Assembly: GCA_023266435.1 (NCBI GenBank)
Contig: JAHFQF010000103.1
Location: forward strand, 1-8,072
Length of the DNA: 8,072 nt
Direction of reading: 5' to 3'
Source: Legionellales bacterium
GTDB lineage: Bacteria > Pseudomonadota > Gammaproteobacteria > Berkiellales > Berkiellaceae
Under the pieces are notes generated by a model, which saw only the letters and a program-made list of their open reading frames with translations, had not been told where the DNA came from and searched no databases. Positions 5,774 through 8,072 of this stretch are shown here, piece by piece; the stretch's first letter is position 1, and every line of letters begins with the position of its first letter. Made by a program: the position numbers and the translations under genes.

Positions 5774-7927
5774 CTACCGAGTTTTAGGTTTTGAGCCCAA
5801 AAATTCATCCAACTGTTTACAGTGGCTCAATACATTCTCTAGGCCTTGCTGTTGCAGTATTTCGAAGCCAACAATGATCTCAGCCGCTTTAGGATCGCTG
5901 AGTACGCCTCGCGAAATACTGATATCCAGTTCTTTATTTGCCCGTGGATTTTTTTGTGCTGCTTCTGCAATCCTTATAGTTTTTTGCATACTCGTATGTA
6001 GTAATTGTCTGGATTTTGAGTTGGTTTTTTCTTCCTGACTAGCAAAATCTTGCGATATGCGGCCTATCAGCTGATAAGTGATAAAATCTGTTGCAAAGCT
6101 ATCTTGTGCTTTTTGATAGGCTGGATTTTGCGCATAAAAATGGTTGTAAATTTGACGTGGTGTCAAAGTAATCACATCTTGCTCTAGCTGCGCTTGGCAC
6201 TGCGCACGCAAATACTCAATACGCTCGATTTGGGCTGCAACTTGCTTTGCATTAAATCCATTTTTTTCAGAGGTCGCCCGATGATAGCGAGATATGGCAT
6301 CAACATCTAAACACGCTAATAAACGCACCAAGGTATCACGACTAAATGGCTGCTTAGCTTGCGGTAAAGCAAGCAGCGCAGAACTAAAAGCCACTACGCC
6401 TTCTAATGTTTTGTATTCATATTGTAAATCACAGATTACCCCTGTTTGCACATTTTGCTTGCCACGCACTGCGATTGGCAAAGGGCGATTTCTTGAAATA
6501 TTACTTTCTGGCATAATTTCTTCAAAATCAATCAAAGACACATCATAGCAATTATGGCCATGACGTTTTACTAACAGAATATTACCAAAATTATTATCCA
6601 AATCACCCAGAACAAATGCCTTAATTACTGATAATTGGTATGAAGTCTTATCAATCTGGCGTAATGCTCGCAAAGACTGCTGACCCTCCCAATCTAGTTC
6701 TGAGTCAAATGTCAGCGGCAAATCCTGCATAGCGACCAAATCCATGCTAGAAATTTCTAAAATTTCTGCCTGTTTTATCAGGCCGAGCTCTCCTTGCGCC
6801 ATTTGACTCACTTTGGTTTGGAGCGCCGCTTGATACGCTCGGAGAGGCCCTGTTTGAATCCGAGCAAAATGGTCACTCGCTGTAGCGCTCTCTTGTACGA
6901 ATTCTTGCACTAACACGACATCAGAAGTATGACCATTGGGTTTAATTTGGCGTTTTATTTTGCGTTGCGTGTATTGCTGTGTTTTTTGAAAAACAGCACG
7001 CCCATCTTTCTCAGGTTTCTCTGGATCTACCGCTGTTAATGGTTCAAATACTGACTCTACTGGTTCCGCTGCAACCAAGTGCCCTACCGTGGTTTTCAAA
7101 GTAGGCAATCCTAGGATTTCTGACATTTCCCGAGCTGCCAACTCATGTTTTAAGGCTTGTTTATCAGCGATAGGTTTAACAACCAATTTTTGATCCAGAA
7201 TGTATACTTCATTACGCGTGAAACCTCCAAGCGGCTGAATTGGATCTCGTTCAGAAGCTTGAGCAACGAAGACTTCCTTTTTCTGCTCTTGAAAGGCAAT
7301 AGCAGCCTCAAGCTCCGCCTGTAAACCAAAGCCTGCCTGCTTAAATGCAGCTTTCCATTCAGCAATAGAGGTCACATCTAGGCGCAACAGTGCGATAGCT
7401 CTCGCTAAACGACTATTTAGAGCAACAGGAACGGGATCTGTTTTAGCTTGCAGTATTTGCTTCAGTGCCTCAAAAGAATACTCGAGTGCTGGGTCCACTT
7501 TTGCTGCCTTCAATGAAGCATTATCACGAGCTAATGCATCTAATAACTCCAATCGTAGCGTAGAATCATCTTTTTCAGCTACAGCTATCTGTTTCTGCAC
7601 AACTTCTATCTCAGCTTGCGTCCACTTGTGTGCTGCTGCCCTTTCTTTTTTAGCAGGCTCTTCCTTAGGTGTTTGATTTTTCTTACTTAAGAGTTTAACA
7701 AAAAAATCTTTGATTTTAGGCACGATTTTAATACACACTGCGATAGTGAATGCCGAGGCCGCTAAAACAGCCAAGGTAATTAGGGTTGGAATAGTAGCGA
7801 ATATCAACCCAACAATAGCAGCAATAATGAAAAATGGGACTAATCTTAACCCAATCATGGCCACTATAAACAACGCCCTTCTGATTTTTCTCCAACCAGT
7901 TTGCATTGATTTCTGTTGACTAGGCAT
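5774..7927 (-). CDS. Membrane-anchored kinase-like protein of unknown function
   Basis: I do not recognise a named family for these 717 residues. The N-terminus is basic (G-W-R-K-I-R-R) and is followed by two hydrophobic segments at about 18-46 and 48-69, which predicts a membrane hairpin. A Lys/Glu-rich linker follows (about 71-105), then a long soluble part with helical, possibly coiled-coil stretches. Kinase-like motifs occur in the expected order: a nucleotide-facing lysine in L-V-V-K-P (Lys251), a helix with Glu262/Glu266/Glu270, and a hinge-like V-L-V-Q-E-F-V (338-344). Next come G-D-L-D-N-N-F-G-N-I-L-L (441-452) and S-L-I-D-F-E-E (464-470). D444-x4-N449 and D467-F resemble the catalytic and metal-binding sites of the PI3/4-kinase/HipA/actin-fragmin-kinase fold. 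This is motif reading, not a search. The C-terminal 250 residues are helical and unassigned. The start ATG has GGAGA with 5-nt spacing to the codon. It sits where thrS is usually found. A secreted or membrane effector kinase is possible but unproven. Confidence 0.65.
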   Translation of the reverse strand: MPSQQKSMQTGWRKIRRALFIVAMIGLRLVPFFIIAAIVGLIFATIPTLITLAVLAASAFTIAVCIKIVPKIKDFFVKLLSKKNQTPKEEPAKKERAAAHKWTQAEIEVVQKQIAVAEKDDSTLRLELLDALARDNASLKAAKVDPALEYSFEALKQILQAKTDPVPVALNSRLARAIALLRLDVTSIAEWKAAFKQAGFGLQAELEAAIAFQEQKKEVFVAQASERDPIQPLGGFTRNEVYILDQKLVVKPIADKQALKHELAAREMSEILGLPTLKTTVGHLVAAEPVESVFEPLTAVDPEKPEKDGRAVFQKTQQYTQRKIKRQIKPNGHTSDVVLVQEFVQESATASDHFARIQTGPLRAYQAALQTKVSQMAQGELGLIKQAEILEISSMDLVAMQDLPLTFDSELDWEGQQSLRALRQIDKTSYQLSVIKAFVLGDLDNNFGNILLVKRHGHNCYDVSLIDFEEIMPESNISRNRPLPIAVRGKQNVQTGVICDLQYEYKTLEGVVAFSSALLALPQAKQPFSRDTLVRLLACLDVDAISRYHRATSEKNGFNAKQVAAQIERIEYLRAQCQAQLEQDVITLTPRQIYNHFYAQNPAYQKAQDSFATDFITYQLIGRISQDFASQEEKTNSKSRQLLHTSMQKTIRIAEAAQKNPRANKELDISISRGVLSDPKAAEIIVGFEILQQQGLENVLSHCKQLDEFLGSKPKTR

Positions 7928-8072
7928 AGTTTCTCCATTTTATAATAGTGAGCAAAAGTGTCCGAATATTACAGCTTTCACAGCAAAAAGCAAGAAATTC
8001 AACCAGTGTTGACTCTCGGGGGACAATCAAGGCTAGGTTAAGTGTTTAAAGTATTACGCGCATCTGCAAGAT
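7928..8072. other. Intergenic region upstream of the kinase-like gene
   Basis: No gene is visible in this stretch. On the minus strand it supplies the GGAGA ribosome binding site (7932-7936) of the kinase-like gene and an AT-rich TATTATAAAAT just before it that could serve as a -10 region. I find no -35 box at a proper distance. A weak TCAAC/GTTGA hairpin (7999-8012) with a 4-nt loop has a loosely T-rich tail on the minus strand, but it is too short to call a terminator. Confidence 0.35.

Noticed and set aside
5774..5870. A type IV secretion E-block signal at the C-terminus of the kinase-like protein
   Set aside because: The last 30 residues have only scattered Glu and Asp and end in a basic stretch, so there is no clear E-block; the Glu-rich patch at about 632 is too far from the end.
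7150..7365. A 71-codon frame on the same strand inside the kinase-like gene
   Set aside because: It is an out-of-frame shadow with no ribosome binding site and a low-complexity Leu/Ser/Lys composition.
8009..8039. A plus-strand promoter with TTGACT
   Set aside because: The only TA-rich match downstream (TAGGTT) is 19 nt away and poor, and no gene follows in the window.
8038..8055. A PmrA-type box (repeated CTTAA half-sites) upstream of the kinase-like gene
   Set aside because: CTTTAA and CTTAAC are present on the minus strand but about 9 nt apart start to start, not one helical turn, and they match poorly.

Overview
The window is a piece of a gammaproteobacterial chromosome, moderately AT-rich by eye. 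It is built around the conserved translation operon infC-rpmI-rplT-pheS-pheT-ihfA, all on the minus strand. That gene order, ending in ihfA, is typical of Gammaproteobacteria. The two flanking genes are a lipase-box alpha/beta hydrolase and a membrane-anchored kinase-like protein. They look more like accessory or host-interaction genes of the Legionella/Coxiella group (Legionellales) than housekeeping genes. That placement is an inference; no rRNA or other phylogenetic marker was searched.

Layout from left to right: 1-812 (+) is the 3' part of an alpha/beta hydrolase gene cut by the left edge, with its GASLG nucleophile elbow visible. It converges on ihfA with only 6 nt between the stop codons. 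From 7927 down to 819 everything is on the minus strand. In transcription order it holds a 717-residue two-helix membrane protein with PI3/4-kinase/HipA-like motifs, a 223-nt gap with a good sigma70-type promoter, infC (probable TTG start), rpmI, rplT, a perfect G6/C6 terminator hairpin overlapped by a second sigma70-like promoter, pheS, pheT and ihfA. pheT and ihfA overlap by the ATGA tetranucleotide. The last 145 nt (7928-8072) contain no gene that I can see. The usual upstream partner of infC, thrS, is absent and the kinase-like gene lies in its place.

The operon supplies initiation factor IF3, ribosomal proteins L35 and L20, both subunits of phenylalanyl-tRNA synthetase and the alpha subunit of IHF. 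The two most unusual points are these. (1) PheT is 675 residues long and lacks, by one clean in-frame gap of about 114 residues, the N-terminal EMAPII/OB-fold tRNA-binding domain (B2), while the editing, B5 and FDX-ACB domains remain. (2) The 717-residue protein upstream appears to carry a divergent kinase domain (VVK lysine, D-x4-N, IDF metal site) behind an N-terminal membrane hairpin. The rplT-pheS junction also looks like a compact promoter/terminator switch that differs from the E. coli pheM leader-peptide attenuator.
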